A stretch of DNA of 64,000 nt from Mycolicibacterium vinylchloridicum (lineage in GTDB: Bacteria; Actinomycetota; Actinomycetes; Mycobacteriales; Mycobacteriaceae), in the NCBI RefSeq assembly GCF_013404075.1, contig NZ_JACBJQ010000002.1:298454-362453 (forward strand). Reading direction: 5' to 3'. Shown one piece after another: positions 44,056 through 53,375 of the stretch. The position numbers and the translations under genes were made by a program. Under the pieces are notes generated by a model. It did no database searches and was not told the origin of the DNA. It worked only from the letters and a program-made list of their open reading frames with translations. The number at the start of each line of letters is the position of its first letter. Within the stretch, counting starts at the first letter, position 1.

Positions 44056-47000
44056 TGCACGAGTTCGATCTACTGGGACCACTTCCCGCCGCGGGTACGA
44101 CGACAGTGCTGGAGGCCAGCGCCGGGACGGGTAAGACGTTCACCCTCGCCGCGCTGGTGACCCGCTACATCGCCGAGGGCCGCGCGAGTCTCGACCAGAT
44201 GCTGCTGATCACCTTCAGCCGGGCGGCCACTCAGGAACTGCGGGAGCGGGTCCGCGAGGCGTTGCAGCTCGCCCTGCGCGGATTCGACGACCCGAGGCCG
44301 GCCGACGACAACGATGTCGTGCGCCTGCTGACCACCGGTGACGCCGGCGAACTTGCCGAACGGCGGCGGCGGTTGCGCGATGCGCTGGCCGGCTTCGATG
44401 CCGCGACGATCGCCACCACCCACCAGTTCTGCCATCTGGTACTGAAATCCCTTGGAGTCGCCGGGGATACCGATTCCCAAGTGACGTTGGCCGAAAGCCT
44501 CGACGACCTGGTGGGCGAGATCGTCGACGACCTGTACCTGCGGCACTTCGGGCAGGAGCGCGAGCGGCCACCGATCAGCCGTTCCGACGCGCTCAAGCTG
44601 GCCCGCGAGGTCGTCGCCAACCCGTGCACCGAGTTGCGGCCGCTGGATCCACCGCCGGGCTCGCAGCCGGCTGTACGGGTCGAGTTCGCCAATGATGTTC
44701 TGGCCGAGCTGGATCGGCGCAAACGCCGGCGCGGGATCCTGAGCTACGACGACCTGCTCAGCCGGTTGGCCGACGCGCTGGAGGTGCCCGGCTCGCCGGC
44801 CGCCACCCGGATGCATCAGCGGTGGTCGGTGGTGATGGTCGACGAGTTCCAGGACACCGACCCGGTGCAATGGCAGGTCATCGAACGGGCCTTCAGCGGG
44901 AACTCGACGCTGATCCTCATCGGTGATCCCAAACAGGCGATCTACGCGTTCCGCGGTGGCGACATCTTCACCTACCTGCACGCCGCAAAGACCGCGGGGC
45001 AGCGACACACCCTCGGCGTCAACTGGCGAAGCGATTCGGCATTGGTCGACCGCCTGCAGGTCGTGCTCGGCGGCGCCGAACTCGGCCACCCGGATATCAA
45101 GGTCCTCGACGTCAACGCCCATCACCGCGGTCACCGGCTGGCGGGCGCACCGCACAACGAGCCGTTCCGGCTACGGGTGGTCAGCCGGGAAACGTTCGGG
45201 CAGCGCGGAACCCGGACGATCCGGATGGACACGCTGCGCCAGCACATCGCCGCCGACCTGGCTACCGACATCTCCGGGCTGCTGGCCGGCAGCGCCACGT
45301 TCGACGGCGAGCCACTGCAGGCCCATCACATCGCGGTCATCACCGAGAGTCATGCCGATGCGCGCGCCTGCTTCGACGCGCTGGCCAACGCCGGTGTGCC
45401 CGCCGTCTACACGGGTGACACCGATGTGCTCAAGTCTGCGGCCGCCGACGACTGGCTGACGCTGTTGGAAGCCTTCGACCAGCTGCACCGTCCCGGCCTG
45501 GTGCGCGCCGCGGCCACCACGATGTTCTTCGGGAAGACCGCCGAAGACCTTACCGACGGCGGCGATGCGCTCACCGATCAGATCGCGGACACCTTGCGGC
45601 AGTGGGCCGATCACGCGCGGGAGGCCGGGGTGGCGGCGGTGTTCGAGGCCGCGCAGCTGGCGGGGATGGGACGGCGGGTACTGTCGTGGGCCGGCGGCGA
45701 ACGCAATATGACCGATCTCGCGCACGTCACCCAGCTCCTGCACGATGTGACGCATCGGGAGCGCTTCAGTCTCACCGCATTGCGCGACTGGCTGCGCACC
45801 CAGCGCGACGAACGCAGCGGCGCCCCGGAACGCAGCCGCCGCCTGGACAGCGACGCGGCGGCAGTGCAGATCATGACGGTGTGGGTGAGCAAGGGTCTGC
45901 AGTTCCCGATCGTCTACCTACCCTTCACGTTCAATCGCTATGTGCGCAGCGAGGATCTGGTCCGGTTCCATGTCGAGGAGCGGCGCTGTCTGCACGTCGG
46001 CGGTGACCAGAGCTCCGAGCTGATGACCGCGCAGACCCTGGGCAGGCGGGAAGCCGCGGGCGAGGAGACGCGTCTCACCTACGTCGCGATGACCCGGGCC
46101 CAATCCCAGGTGGTGGCGTGGTGGGCACCGTCGTGGGACGAGCCGAACGGGGGACTGTCGCGGCTGCTGCGCGGCCGCCGCCCGGGGCAGGCGTCGGTGC
46201 CGGACCGATGCGACCCGGAACGGATCGAGGACGCCGACGCGGTGGAGCTGCTTCGGGAATGGGAAACAGCGGGCGGGCCTGTGCTCGAAGAGTCGGTGAT
46301 CGCCCCGGCGGCCGAGCTGGCCGGCATCGAACGTCGAGATGACCTCGCCGCCAGGCATTTCCACCGCAGTATCGACACCACCTGGCGGCGGACGTCGTAC
46401 TCCGGGTTGATCCGGGCGGCCGAGACCGCCGGCGTGAGCAGCGAGCCCGAGGTCGTCCAACTCGACGACGAGGTCGGCGACATCGCGGTGAGCGCACCGC
46501 CGGCCGGAGCTGATGTGCCCTCGCCGATGGCGGATCTCCCGACGGGAGCCACGTTCGGTAGCCTGGTGCACGCGGTGCTGGAGACCGCCGACCCGCTGGC
46601 CGCCGATCTGGCCGGGGAACTGCAGACCCGCATCGAACAGCACGCGGTGTGGTGGCCGGTCGATGTCGCGGCCGAGGAACTGGCCGCCGCGCTGGTACCC
46701 ATGCACGACACGTCGCTCGGCCCGCTGGCCGACGGGATCACCCTGCGCCAGATCGGGTTACGGGACCGGTTGTGCGAGATGGACTTCGAATTCCCGCTGG
46801 CCGGTGGTGACATGGCGGTCGGCCGGCCTCAGATCCGGCTGGCCGACGTCGGCCGGCTGCTGCGTGAGCATCTCCCGCCCGACGACCCGCTGGCGTCGTA
46901 CGCCGACCGGCTCACCGGTGGTGCACTGGGCGGCCAGTCGTTGCGCGGGTATCTCTCCGGCTCGGTCGACGTGGTGCTGCGGGTGCCCGACAGGACGTCA

Positions 47001-47357
47001 GGGCATCGCTACCTGGTAGTCGACTACAAGACCAACTGGCTCGGCGAGGGCGATCGTCCGCTCTCGGCAGCCGATTACGGCCGGGCCAGGATGGCCGAGG
47101 CCATGCTGCATTCGGACTATCCGCTACAGGCACTGCTCTACAGCGTGGTGCTGCACCGGTTCCTGCGGTGGCGTCAGCCCGGTTACGACCCCGATAGGCA
47201 TCTGGGCGGAATCCTGTACCTGTTCGTGCGCGGCATGTGCGGTCCGGACACCCCGACCGCCGACGGTCACCCTGCCGGGGTATTCAGCTGGCGTCCGCCG
47301 GCCGCCCTGGTGGCGGCGGTGTCAGATCTGCTCGACGGTAGGCAGGTGGCGGCGTGA
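44055..47357 (+). CDS. recB: exodeoxyribonuclease V subunit beta (RecB)
   Basis: Protein of 1,100 residues. SF1A helicase motifs: Walker A ASAGTGKT (21-28), motif II DEFQDTDPVQW, GDPKQAIYAFRGGD, motif IV-VI with MTVWVSKGLQFP and TYVAMTRAQ. The C-terminal RecB nuclease has the conserved His (GSLVHAVLE), Asp (GSVDVVLR) and DYK (VVDYKTNW, about 990). It is the 3'-5' helicase and sole nuclease of RecBCD. One-nucleotide overlap with recC and a GTGA overlap with recD support translational coupling. Confidence 0.96.
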   Translation: MHEFDLLGPLPAAGTTTVLEASAGTGKTFTLAALVTRYIAEGRASLDQMLLITFSRAATQELRERVREALQLALRGFDDPRPADDNDVVRLLTTGDAGELAERRRRLRDALAGFDAATIATTHQFCHLVLKSLGVAGDTDSQVTLAESLDDLVGEIVDDLYLRHFGQERERPPISRSDALKLAREVVANPCTELRPLDPPPGSQPAVRVEFANDVLAELDRRKRRRGILSYDDLLSRLADALEVPGSPAATRMHQRWSVVMVDEFQDTDPVQWQVIERAFSGNSTLILIGDPKQAIYAFRGGDIFTYLHAAKTAGQRHTLGVNWRSDSALVDRLQVVLGGAELGHPDIKVLDVNAHHRGHRLAGAPHNEPFRLRVVSRETFGQRGTRTIRMDTLRQHIAADLATDISGLLAGSATFDGEPLQAHHIAVITESHADARACFDALANAGVPAVYTGDTDVLKSAAADDWLTLLEAFDQLHRPGLVRAAATTMFFGKTAEDLTDGGDALTDQIADTLRQWADHAREAGVAAVFEAAQLAGMGRRVLSWAGGERNMTDLAHVTQLLHDVTHRERFSLTALRDWLRTQRDERSGAPERSRRLDSDAAAVQIMTVWVSKGLQFPIVYLPFTFNRYVRSEDLVRFHVEERRCLHVGGDQSSELMTAQTLGRREAAGEETRLTYVAMTRAQSQVVAWWAPSWDEPNGGLSRLLRGRRPGQASVPDRCDPERIEDADAVELLREWETAGGPVLEESVIAPAAELAGIERRDDLAARHFHRSIDTTWRRTSYSGLIRAAETAGVSSEPEVVQLDDEVGDIAVSAPPAGADVPSPMADLPTGATFGSLVHAVLETADPLAADLAGELQTRIEQHAVWWPVDVAAEELAAALVPMHDTSLGPLADGITLRQIGLRDRLCEMDFEFPLAGGDMAVGRPQIRLADVGRLLREHLPPDDPLASYADRLTGGALGGQSLRGYLSGSVDVVLRVPDRTSGHRYLVVDYKTNWLGEGDRPLSAADYGRARMAEAMLHSDYPLQALLYSVVLHRFLRWRQPGYDPDRHLGGILYLFVRGMCGPDTPTADGHPAGVFSWRPPAALVAAVSDLLDGRQVAA

Positions 47358-49087
47358 CGGTAGACGTTGTCGACGCCGCCGATTGGCGCCGTTGCGCGGA
47401 GGCTGCCGGCCTGCTGCGGATCTTCAACGATGCCGGTGCCATTGAAGCCGCCGATGTTCTTGTCGCGCAACGACTGACAGCACTGGGCAGTGAGACAGAT
47501 GAGCGAGTGGCCCTGGCGATCGCGTTCGTGGTGCGCGCGGTCCGGGGCGGATCGGTGTGCGTGGAGCTGACGGCGGTGCCGACCCAGGTCGAGATCGACG
47601 ACCTGCCCTGGCCGGCGCCGGACGAATGGCTGGCGGCCGTGGCGGCCAGCCCGCTGCTCAGCTCGCCGGCGGTACTGCATCTCGAGGAGGGTCTGCTCTA
47701 CTTCGACCGGTACTGGCTGGAGGAACGACAGGTCGCCGCCGACGTGCTGGCTCTGGCCGCCGCCCGGCCGCAACACCGATTACCCGACATCGCACGGCTT
47801 TTCCCGTCCGGCTACGAGGAACAGCGCCGGGCAGCCGAGGTCGCGCTGTCCCAGGGGCTGACGGTCCTCACCGGAGGACCGGGCACCGGCAAGACCACCA
47901 CGGTGGCCCGGCTGCTGGCGCTGTTGGCCGAACAGGCTGAGCTGGCCGGCAAGCCACGGCCGCGGATCGCGCTGGCCGCACCGACCGGCAAGGCTGCCGC
48001 CCGCCTCCAGGAGGCGGTGCAAGCCGAAATCGATGAGCTGGATTCGGTCGACCAGGCGCGGCTGCAGGGCCTGCGCGCCACCACATTGCATCGGCTGCTC
48101 GGGCCGTTGCCGCGGACGTCGGCCCGGTTTCGGCACCACCGGGCCAACCGGCTGCCGCACGATGTGATCGTCGTCGACGAGACCTCGATGGTGTCGCTGA
48201 CGATGATGGCCCGCCTGGTCGAGGCCGTCCGGCCGGATTCTCGGCTGCTTCCGGTGGGAGACGCCGACCAACTGGCCTCGGTGGAGGCCGGTGCGGTGCT
48301 GGCCGATCTGGTCGAGGGACTGAGTGCGCGTGGGGATGCACCGGTGGTCAAGCTCATTCGCGCGCACCGGTTCGGTCCCTCGATCGGTGCGCTGGCGTCG
48401 GCGATCCGGGTGGGCGACGCCACCCGTGCCATCGACGTGCTGAACGCCGGTGGCGAGCACATCGAGTGGGTCGACACCGAAGACCCAGCTGTGGCACTGC
48501 GCAGTGTGCTTGTGCCGCATGCGCTTCGCCTGCGGGAGGCTGCGGTGCTCGGCGATGGGCCGGCTGCGCTGGCGACGCTGGAGGAACACCGGTTGTTGTG
48601 TGCGCATCGCCGCGGCCCGCATGGCGTGGCGTACTGGAACCGTCAGGTCGAGCGCTGGCTGGCCGAGGAAACCGATGTGCCGCAGTGGGCTTCGTGGTAT
48701 GCGGGTCGGCCGGTGCTGGTCACGGCCAATGACTACGGGCTGCGGCTCTACAACGGTGATATCGGGGTGGCGGTGTTGCGCGACGGGGTGCTGCGGGCGG
48801 CGATGGCCGGTGCTGATGGCCCGGCTGAGCTGGCGACCAGCCGGCTGGCCGATATCGAGACCATGCACGCGATGACCATTCACAAAAGCCAGGGCAGCCA
48901 GGTCGGTGAGGTGACTGTGCTTCTGCCGCCGACGGATTCGCGGCTGCTCACCCGTGAACTGCTGTACACCGCGGTGACCAGGGCCAGGACCAAGGTCCGG
49001 GTGGTGGGCTCGGCCGATCAGCTGCGTGCGGCCGTTGCGCGCCGGGCGGCGCGCGCCACCGGCCTGTCCCGCCGACTGCAGGATTGA
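47354..49087 (+). CDS. recD: exodeoxyribonuclease V subunit alpha (RecD)
   Basis: SF1B helicase of 577 residues. Walker A GGPGTGKTTT (about 173), Walker B DETSM, motif III VGDADQL, motif V AMTIHKSQGSQ and motif VI LLYTAVTRAR are intact. It is the 5'-3' motor of RecBCD. GTG 47354 overlaps the recB stop by 4 nt. It ends the operon, 39 nt before the convergent stop of the two-module protein. Confidence 0.96.
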   Translation: MTVDVVDAADWRRCAEAAGLLRIFNDAGAIEAADVLVAQRLTALGSETDERVALAIAFVVRAVRGGSVCVELTAVPTQVEIDDLPWPAPDEWLAAVAASPLLSSPAVLHLEEGLLYFDRYWLEERQVAADVLALAAARPQHRLPDIARLFPSGYEEQRRAAEVALSQGLTVLTGGPGTGKTTTVARLLALLAEQAELAGKPRPRIALAAPTGKAAARLQEAVQAEIDELDSVDQARLQGLRATTLHRLLGPLPRTSARFRHHRANRLPHDVIVVDETSMVSLTMMARLVEAVRPDSRLLPVGDADQLASVEAGAVLADLVEGLSARGDAPVVKLIRAHRFGPSIGALASAIRVGDATRAIDVLNAGGEHIEWVDTEDPAVALRSVLVPHALRLREAAVLGDGPAALATLEEHRLLCAHRRGPHGVAYWNRQVERWLAEETDVPQWASWYAGRPVLVTANDYGLRLYNGDIGVAVLRDGVLRAAMAGADGPAELATSRLADIETMHAMTIHKSQGSQVGEVTVLLPPTDSRLLTRELLYTAVTRARTKVRVVGSADQLRAAVARRAARATGLSRRLQD

Positions 49088-49126
49088 CGATGGGGATTCC
49101 CTGGCCGCGCTGTCAGGCCAGGCCCG

Positions 49127-49636
49127 TCAGATACCGGCACACCTGACGTAATTCCCTTTTGCCGCGATGTAGCCGTTGGTGATCGTGCCCGCCCGGGCGC
49201 TGTAGTTGATGCACGGGCAACCGGCGTATGGGCTGATGTTCGGGGCATACACCCAGGCGGTGCCCAGCCTGAAAACGGCGACATAAGTCGCGTCGCCCTC
49301 GCGCTTGCCCCAGGTCCAAGTGCTGTTCAGATCGTAGGTGAGTTGGGCGGGTGGTGGAGCAGTCACCGCGCCTGCACCGGCTGCCCTCTCAGGCCCGTCA
49401 AGACCGGCACACCTGACGTAATTCCCTTTCGCCACGATGTAGCCGTTGGTGATCGTGCCCGCGGGGGCGTTGTAGTTGATGCACGGGCAACCGGCGTATG
49501 GGCTGATGTTCGGGGCATACACCCAGCCTCTGCCCAGCTTGAAAATGGCGGTATGCCTGGTCGGGTTGTCGCAGGGGAATCCCCACGTCCACGTGCTGTT
49601 CAGGTTGTAGTTCAGCTGGGCGGGTGCCGGACTCAT
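49127..49636 (-). CDS. protein made of two tandem 74-residue modules, unknown function
   Basis: Protein of 169 residues built almost wholly of two near-identical modules (about residues 5-78 and 96-168) joined by a linker rich in Ala/Gly/Pro. Each module reads LNSTWTWG, a variable 12-residue loop, then WVYAPNISPYAGCPCINY, an AGTITNGYI segment and KGNYVRCAG, with three cysteines (CxC and one at the end). No signal peptide is visible from ATG 49636, which has GAGGAG 6 nt upstream. A longer frame to 49696 adds nothing recognisable. I do not know the family; aromatic and cysteine content suggests an extracellular or binding role. Confidence 0.72.
   Translation of the reverse strand: MSPAPAQLNYNLNSTWTWGFPCDNPTRHTAIFKLGRGWVYAPNISPYAGCPCINYNAPAGTITNGYIVAKGNYVRCAGLDGPERAAGAGAVTAPPPAQLTYDLNSTWTWGKREGDATYVAVFRLGTAWVYAPNISPYAGCPCINYSARAGTITNGYIAAKGNYVRCAGI
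49133..49624 (-). repeat. tandem duplication of a 74-codon module
   Basis: Copy 1 is 49403-49624 and copy 2 is 49133-49351. The half encoding the CxC and KGNYVRCAG part is nearly identical at the DNA level, while the loop after TWTWG differs, indicating a recent duplication or gene conversion acting on the conserved half. Confidence 0.85.
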
Positions 49637-49773
49637 CATGTTCTCCTCGGTGAGGCCAACCGTCACAGAAGGCGGTGTAGGCGCGCCAAAAAGCAATAAC
49701 TGGTTCAGATGAGCATTGGAGCACGGCGCAACGAACCCGGCCTGGGTAGTCGCCTACTTAAGTTGCGTGCCGA

Positions 49774-49793
49774 GCGTGACTCTGGAGTCACGC
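49774..49793. terminator. hairpin downstream of the aquaporin gene
   Basis: GCGTGACT and AGTCACGC form a perfect 8-bp stem with a CTGG loop, 20 nt past the aquaporin stop. There is no long U-run. It probably separates the aquaporin from the two-module protein transcript. Confidence 0.6.
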
Positions 49794-49813
49794 CCGGCGC
49801 GGGGGAGGGTCGG

Positions 49814-50488
49814 TTACTTATCTGAGGGGTTGAGGAAGCGGAAGGCCGTACCCGCGGCCACCGCCGCGAGGAGCTGTACGACCAGGTAGACGAACACGAC
49901 TGGGCCGGTGAACATCCCGAGGCACAGACCGGCGATCCCGACCGCGGGGTTGAACACCCCGCCGGAGAGGGCGCCGACCGCGACGGCCCCGGCGGCCACG
50001 GTGAAGCCGATGGCCAGGCCGTAGAACGAATTGTCGGGGTGGTCCTTGCTGGTGGCGACGTTCAACACCACGTAGCAGAGCACGAAGGTGAACACCAGCT
50101 CGGCGACGGCGGCCACCACCATGGCGTGTCCGGACAAGGCCAGCGGATGCGCAGGCCCGGCAGGCATCACGCCGGTAACGGCTGCGGCGGCGACGATCCC
50201 GCCGACGATCTGGGAAGCGACGTAGCCGAGCGCCTCGCGGGCGGTGATCCGGCCACGCACCAGGACAGCGAGCGTGACGGCCGGGTTGTAGTGCGCGCCG
50301 GAGATGTGCCCGCCGGCGTAGATCATCGCCATCAGCGCGGCGCCGATGGCGACCGGTGCGAGCGGGGAGCCGCCCAGCGAGCTGGCTCCGACGGTGAACA
50401 CCAGGACGAACGTCCCGACGGCTTCGGTGACGTACTTGGCGCGGTGAGTGAGGTGGGTGATTGCGGGGGTGCGAAGTGTGGTTGTCAT
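49814..50488 (-). CDS. aquaporin / MIP-family channel
   Basis: Channel protein of 224 residues with six membrane helices and two pore NPA boxes, HYNPAVT and VFNPAVG. Narrow-pore AqpZ-type or glycerol-type selectivity cannot be decided here. It conducts water or small solutes across the inner membrane. ATG 50488 starts the MTTTLRTPAI N-terminus; the frame extends to 50512. It lies downstream of the two-component genes on the same strand with a 94-nt gap. Confidence 0.92.
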   Translation of the reverse strand: MTTTLRTPAITHLTHRAKYVTEAVGTFVLVFTVGASSLGGSPLAPVAIGAALMAMIYAGGHISGAHYNPAVTLAVLVRGRITAREALGYVASQIVGGIVAAAAVTGVMPAGPAHPLALSGHAMVVAAVAELVFTFVLCYVVLNVATSKDHPDNSFYGLAIGFTVAAGAVAVGALSGGVFNPAVGIAGLCLGMFTGPVVFVYLVVQLLAAVAAGTAFRFLNPSDK

Positions 50489-50582
50489 GACGATCAGCCT
50501 GGTTCGCGGCACCGGCGCCCGGGAGCGCCCGAACGTGCTATCCGCCGGATGAATCGCTGTCGTACGAATGGATGACAGGGCG

Positions 50583-51230
50583 TTATTCGAGCAGCTGATT
50601 CCGCATCGCGTAGGCCACGGCGGCGCCGCGGTCGGACACCCCGAGCTTCTCGTAGAGCCGCCGGATATGGGTCTTGATCGTGGTCTGGGCGAGGAACAGA
50701 TCCTTGGCCATGTCCGGTACCGACTTGCCGTCGGCGATCAATCGCAGGATCTCGCGCTCCCGCTCACTGAGCACGGGACCCTGGTACTGGGCCTGCCGGT
50801 GCACCTGGGTCGCCAGGCTGGTGACGAGTTCCGGCGGCAGCACCTTCTCGCCGCGGGCGCAGGCCGCGACCGCGGCCACGATCTCGTCGCGGTCGGACTC
50901 CTTGGACAGATAACCGGCGGCGCCGTCCTGGATCGCGCGGTAGACGACCGGGCCGTCGGTGGTCGCCGACAGCAGCAGCACCCGGGTGGGCAGACCGTCT
51001 CGCGTGACCGCATGGGCGACGGCGATGCCGTCGAGGCCGGGCATCTTGTAGTCCAGCAGCGCGACGTCGGGCTGGTGCTGCTGGATCGCGGCGAGTGCGG
51101 CCTGCCCGTCACCGACCGCCTCGACGACCTCGGTGCGGCCGCTGTTGTTCAGCGCGCGCACGATGCCCTCGCGATAGACCGGGTGGTCGTCGCCGACCAC
51201 CACCCGAATGCGTCGCTCTGAACTGCTCAC
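50583..51230 (-). CDS. NarL/LuxR-type response regulator
   Basis: Regulator of 215 residues. Receiver domain: Asp14/Asp15, phospho-acceptor Asp60 (VALLDYKMPG), Ser88 and Lys110. The C-terminal GerE/LuxR helix-turn-helix (about 150-212, LSEREREILRLIADGK, TIKTHIRRLYEKL) is complete. The GTG start overlaps the histidine kinase stop (GTGA), so kinase and regulator are co-translated. Nearby genes, including the aquaporin, are candidate targets (inference). Confidence 0.93.
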   Translation of the reverse strand: MSSSERRIRVVVGDDHPVYREGIVRALNNSGRTEVVEAVGDGQAALAAIQQHQPDVALLDYKMPGLDGIAVAHAVTRDGLPTRVLLLSATTDGPVVYRAIQDGAAGYLSKESDRDEIVAAVAACARGEKVLPPELVTSLATQVHRQAQYQGPVLSEREREILRLIADGKSVPDMAKDLFLAQTTIKTHIRRLYEKLGVSDRGAAVAYAMRNQLLE

Positions 51231-52507
51231 CGCACCTCCTGGTGATCGCGTAGCGGCAACCGCACCCGCACCCAGGTGCCGCGCTCGACGGGCCGGAATT
51301 CCCAAGTGCCCCGCAGGGACTCGACACGGGAGCGCTGCGAGGCAAGCCCGATGTGCCCCTCGGCGACGCGCCTCGACACCACCGACGGATCGATGCCGAC
51401 GCCGTCGTCGCGAACCTCGAGTGTCACCGTGTGGCCGTCGTCGCGCAACGTCAGCCACACCCGGTCGGCGTTCGCGTGGCGGGCCACGTTGGTGAGCAGC
51501 TCGCGGGTGACGCCGTAGACCATCGCGTCCTCGGCGTGGGGGTGCGGATAGTCGATCGAGCAGTCGACGACGACGCCGGTCCGCTCGGCCAGCGCGTCGA
51601 GCAGACCGCGGACGGCGTGTTCCAGCCCGCCCTCTTCGAGCACCGAGGGATGCAACTCGCGGGTGGTCTGCCGTAGTTCCCGCGCGACGTCGGTGAGCAG
51701 CTCGCTGGCCCGCGCCACCCCGGACAGGTCGGGGTTCGGGCGGATCGCGTCGCGCAGATCCTGGCGGGCGGCCAGCAGGGTCTGCAGCGGGCCGTCGTGC
51801 AGGGCTTCGGCGACCCGCCGGCGTTCGCGCTCCTCAGCGGTCATGACGTCGTTCAGCAGCATCGCCCGGCTTGCGGTCAGCTCGGCGATGCTGGCCAGCC
51901 GGCGCTGCTGCACTCGCGACACCGTGTACGAGCACAGGCACAGCAGCGCGAGCATGACGAGAAGCGCGGCGATCTCCGGTGCCGACATCTGCCGGCGGAA
52001 CAGCGGATCGGCCAGCACGGCGATCGCCGCGCCGACGATCGCGGCGACCGACATGATCGCGGCGCGTTGCCCGGCCTGGGTGGCGATGAAGAACGGCAGG
52101 AACGCGAGCAGCCCCAGCATCAGATAGCTGCCGGGGGAGAGCAACTGCAGCACACAGATCGCCGCGATGTCGATCGGCATCATCGGTTCCAGCGCGCGCA
52201 GCCGGGCGGTGCGCGGATGCTGCTGCAGCCGGACCCAAGCCGCCAGCACGGCCAGCACCGCATAGCCGGTGACCAACGACAGCTGCGCGGGCCACGACGA
52301 CCGCGGGGTCGAGGAGACGACGACCAGCACCATGACGGCCACCAGCAGCAGCCGCAGGATCGCCCGCAACCGCTGCGCCTGGCTCTCGAACTTGAAGAAG
52401 ATCGCGCGGACAGCCTCGCTGGTCCCGACGTCGGCGGGCATGGGCGGGACGACCAGGCTCACCCAGAAGCGACCTGGCCGCTTCGGCGGGCTGCCGTGTG
52501 CGCGCAC
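51227..52507 (-). CDS. sensor histidine kinase (HisKA_3, NarX/LiaS type)
   Basis: Kinase of 426 residues. Residues 45-200 hold five or six membrane helices, with no periplasmic sensor domain of size, so it probably senses within the membrane. The dimerisation domain has the phospho-acceptor His237 (EALHDGPLQ), and the HATPase shows ELLTNVARHANA, DDGVGIDP and GHIGLASQRSRVE. The GTG at 52507 starts the frame; an ATG at 52441 is possible. Partner of the downstream response regulator. Confidence 0.92.
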   Translation of the reverse strand: MRAHGSPPKRPGRFWVSLVVPPMPADVGTSEAVRAIFFKFESQAQRLRAILRLLLVAVMVLVVVSSTPRSSWPAQLSLVTGYAVLAVLAAWVRLQQHPRTARLRALEPMMPIDIAAICVLQLLSPGSYLMLGLLAFLPFFIATQAGQRAAIMSVAAIVGAAIAVLADPLFRRQMSAPEIAALLVMLALLCLCSYTVSRVQQRRLASIAELTASRAMLLNDVMTAEERERRRVAEALHDGPLQTLLAARQDLRDAIRPNPDLSGVARASELLTDVARELRQTTRELHPSVLEEGGLEHAVRGLLDALAERTGVVVDCSIDYPHPHAEDAMVYGVTRELLTNVARHANADRVWLTLRDDGHTVTLEVRDDGVGIDPSVVSRRVAEGHIGLASQRSRVESLRGTWEFRPVERGTWVRVRLPLRDHQEVR

Positions 52508-52612
52508 ACCGGGAGTGTAACCAGCCCGGCGCCGGTGTCGTCCAAACGGACGACACCACCTTCATCCCCCCGTACGTGCTTTTGCGTGACAGACCGCGCG
52601 CTGTCCCGCGGC

Positions 52613-52675
52613 GATAGTTATCGCATGACCGAAAACGGTCTGAAATATCCACTCACACAGGAGAATTCACTATGA
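52613..52675 (+). promoter_or_regulatory. leader element 1 with short upstream ORF
   Basis: GATAGTT, five nucleotides, then ATGACCGAAAACGGTCTGAA. The ATG at 52625 opens a 16-codon frame (MTENGLKYPLTQENSL) whose TGA overlaps the next ATG (ATGA at 52672). GACCG/CGGTC form a 5-bp stem, and AGGAG lies inside the frame. A closely similar element precedes the 53375 gene on the other strand. It may be a leaderless upstream frame coupled to translation, or an RNA hairpin. Confidence 0.55.
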
Positions 52676-52917
52676 AGAACACCGTCGCACGCTATCTGGC
52701 GCTGCCGATCCTGTCCGCAGGCATCATCGGCGGAGCACTCGGACTGGCCGGCGCCGCCAGCGCGGCCGAGGTCGCCCCGCAGCCGGGCATTGTCGCCACC
52801 CCGCAGGTCCACGCCAAGCCCGCCACTGAGGCCAGCCCCGGTTACTGGTGGCACCGGCACCACCCGTCGCTGCTGGATCCCAAGGCCGCCGCCAACTTCC
52901 AGCAACCCGGCGTCTAG
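52672..52917 (+). CDS. small secreted protein, unknown function
   Basis: Protein of 81 residues with a Sec signal peptide (MKNTVARYL basic start, hydrophobic core, cleavage after ASA at about 31). The mature part of about 50 residues is rich in Pro, Ala and His and contains YWWHRHHPSLLDP. ATG 52672 has AGGAG 8 nt upstream and lies within the ATGA overlap of the leader frame. It ends just before a strong terminator. No family recognised; His and Trp residues could bind metal. Confidence 0.72.
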   Translation: MKNTVARYLALPILSAGIIGGALGLAGAASAAEVAPQPGIVATPQVHAKPATEASPGYWWHRHHPSLLDPKAAANFQQPGV

Positions 52918-52931
52918 TTCGACAACCCATC

Positions 52932-52964
52932 AGACCGCCCTCCCGGAGAACGGGAGGGCGGTCT
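52932..52964 (+). terminator. strong intrinsic terminator
   Basis: A 14-bp perfect stem, A-GACCGCCCTCCCG paired with CGGGAGGGCGGTC-T, with loop GAGAA, then TTGTGTG. It lies 15 nt after the stop of the small secreted protein gene. Confidence 0.88.
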
Positions 52965-52999
52965 TGTGTGCGCTGTGCACTGACACGCGCACGCCGTCA

Positions 53000-53022
53000 C
53001 GCCCGGCCGGAGATTCCGGGCG
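53000..53022 (-). terminator. hairpin downstream of second secreted protein
   Basis: CGCCCGG and CCGGGCG form a 7-bp stem around a 9-nt loop, 21 nt past the stop of the 53043-53375 gene. It would end that minus-strand transcript. Confidence 0.5.
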
Positions 53023-53042
53023 GGCGCTTGGGCGTGTGCAGG

Positions 53043-53375
53043 CTATGCGTTGGTGGAGCAGTTGACGTCGACGTAGACGGTCTGGGCGCCCTGCTGTTCG
53101 GGCGGCAGCGGCTGACCCTGTGCCACGCCGCTGATCAAGCCGTGGATCCCGTTGACGACACACTCGGAGAGCGGCACGTTCGAGAATCCGCCGTTGTGAT
53201 TGAGTGCGACGTTGTAGCCCTGGCTGCTCAGGCGGTCGACGGTGTCCTGGGCGTTGGAGCCGCCGCCGGGTGCTGCGGCGGCCGTGCCGGCCATGCCCAG
53301 CGCGGAGACAGTCAGTGCGCCTGCGACGACCGATCCGAGGATGAAGGAACGGCTGCGGCCGATAGTGTTGTTCAT
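53043..53375 (-). CDS. small secreted protein with conserved leader
   Basis: Protein of 110 residues with a Sec signal peptide (about 1-35, SFILGSVVAGALTVSALGMA, cleavage near AAA-AP). The mature 75 residues hold two cysteines (about 72 and 106) that could form a disulfide, and segments NAQDTVDRLSSQGYNVALNHN and VYVDVNCS. It resembles small mycobacterial exported proteins of unknown function. ATG 53375 has AGGAG about 7 nt upstream. Its leader closely matches that of the 52672 gene although the two proteins are not alike. Confidence 0.78.
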   Translation of the reverse strand: MNNTIGRSRSFILGSVVAGALTVSALGMAGTAAAAPGGGSNAQDTVDRLSSQGYNVALNHNGGFSNVPLSECVVNGIHGLISGVAQGQPLPPEQQGAQTVYVDVNCSTNA

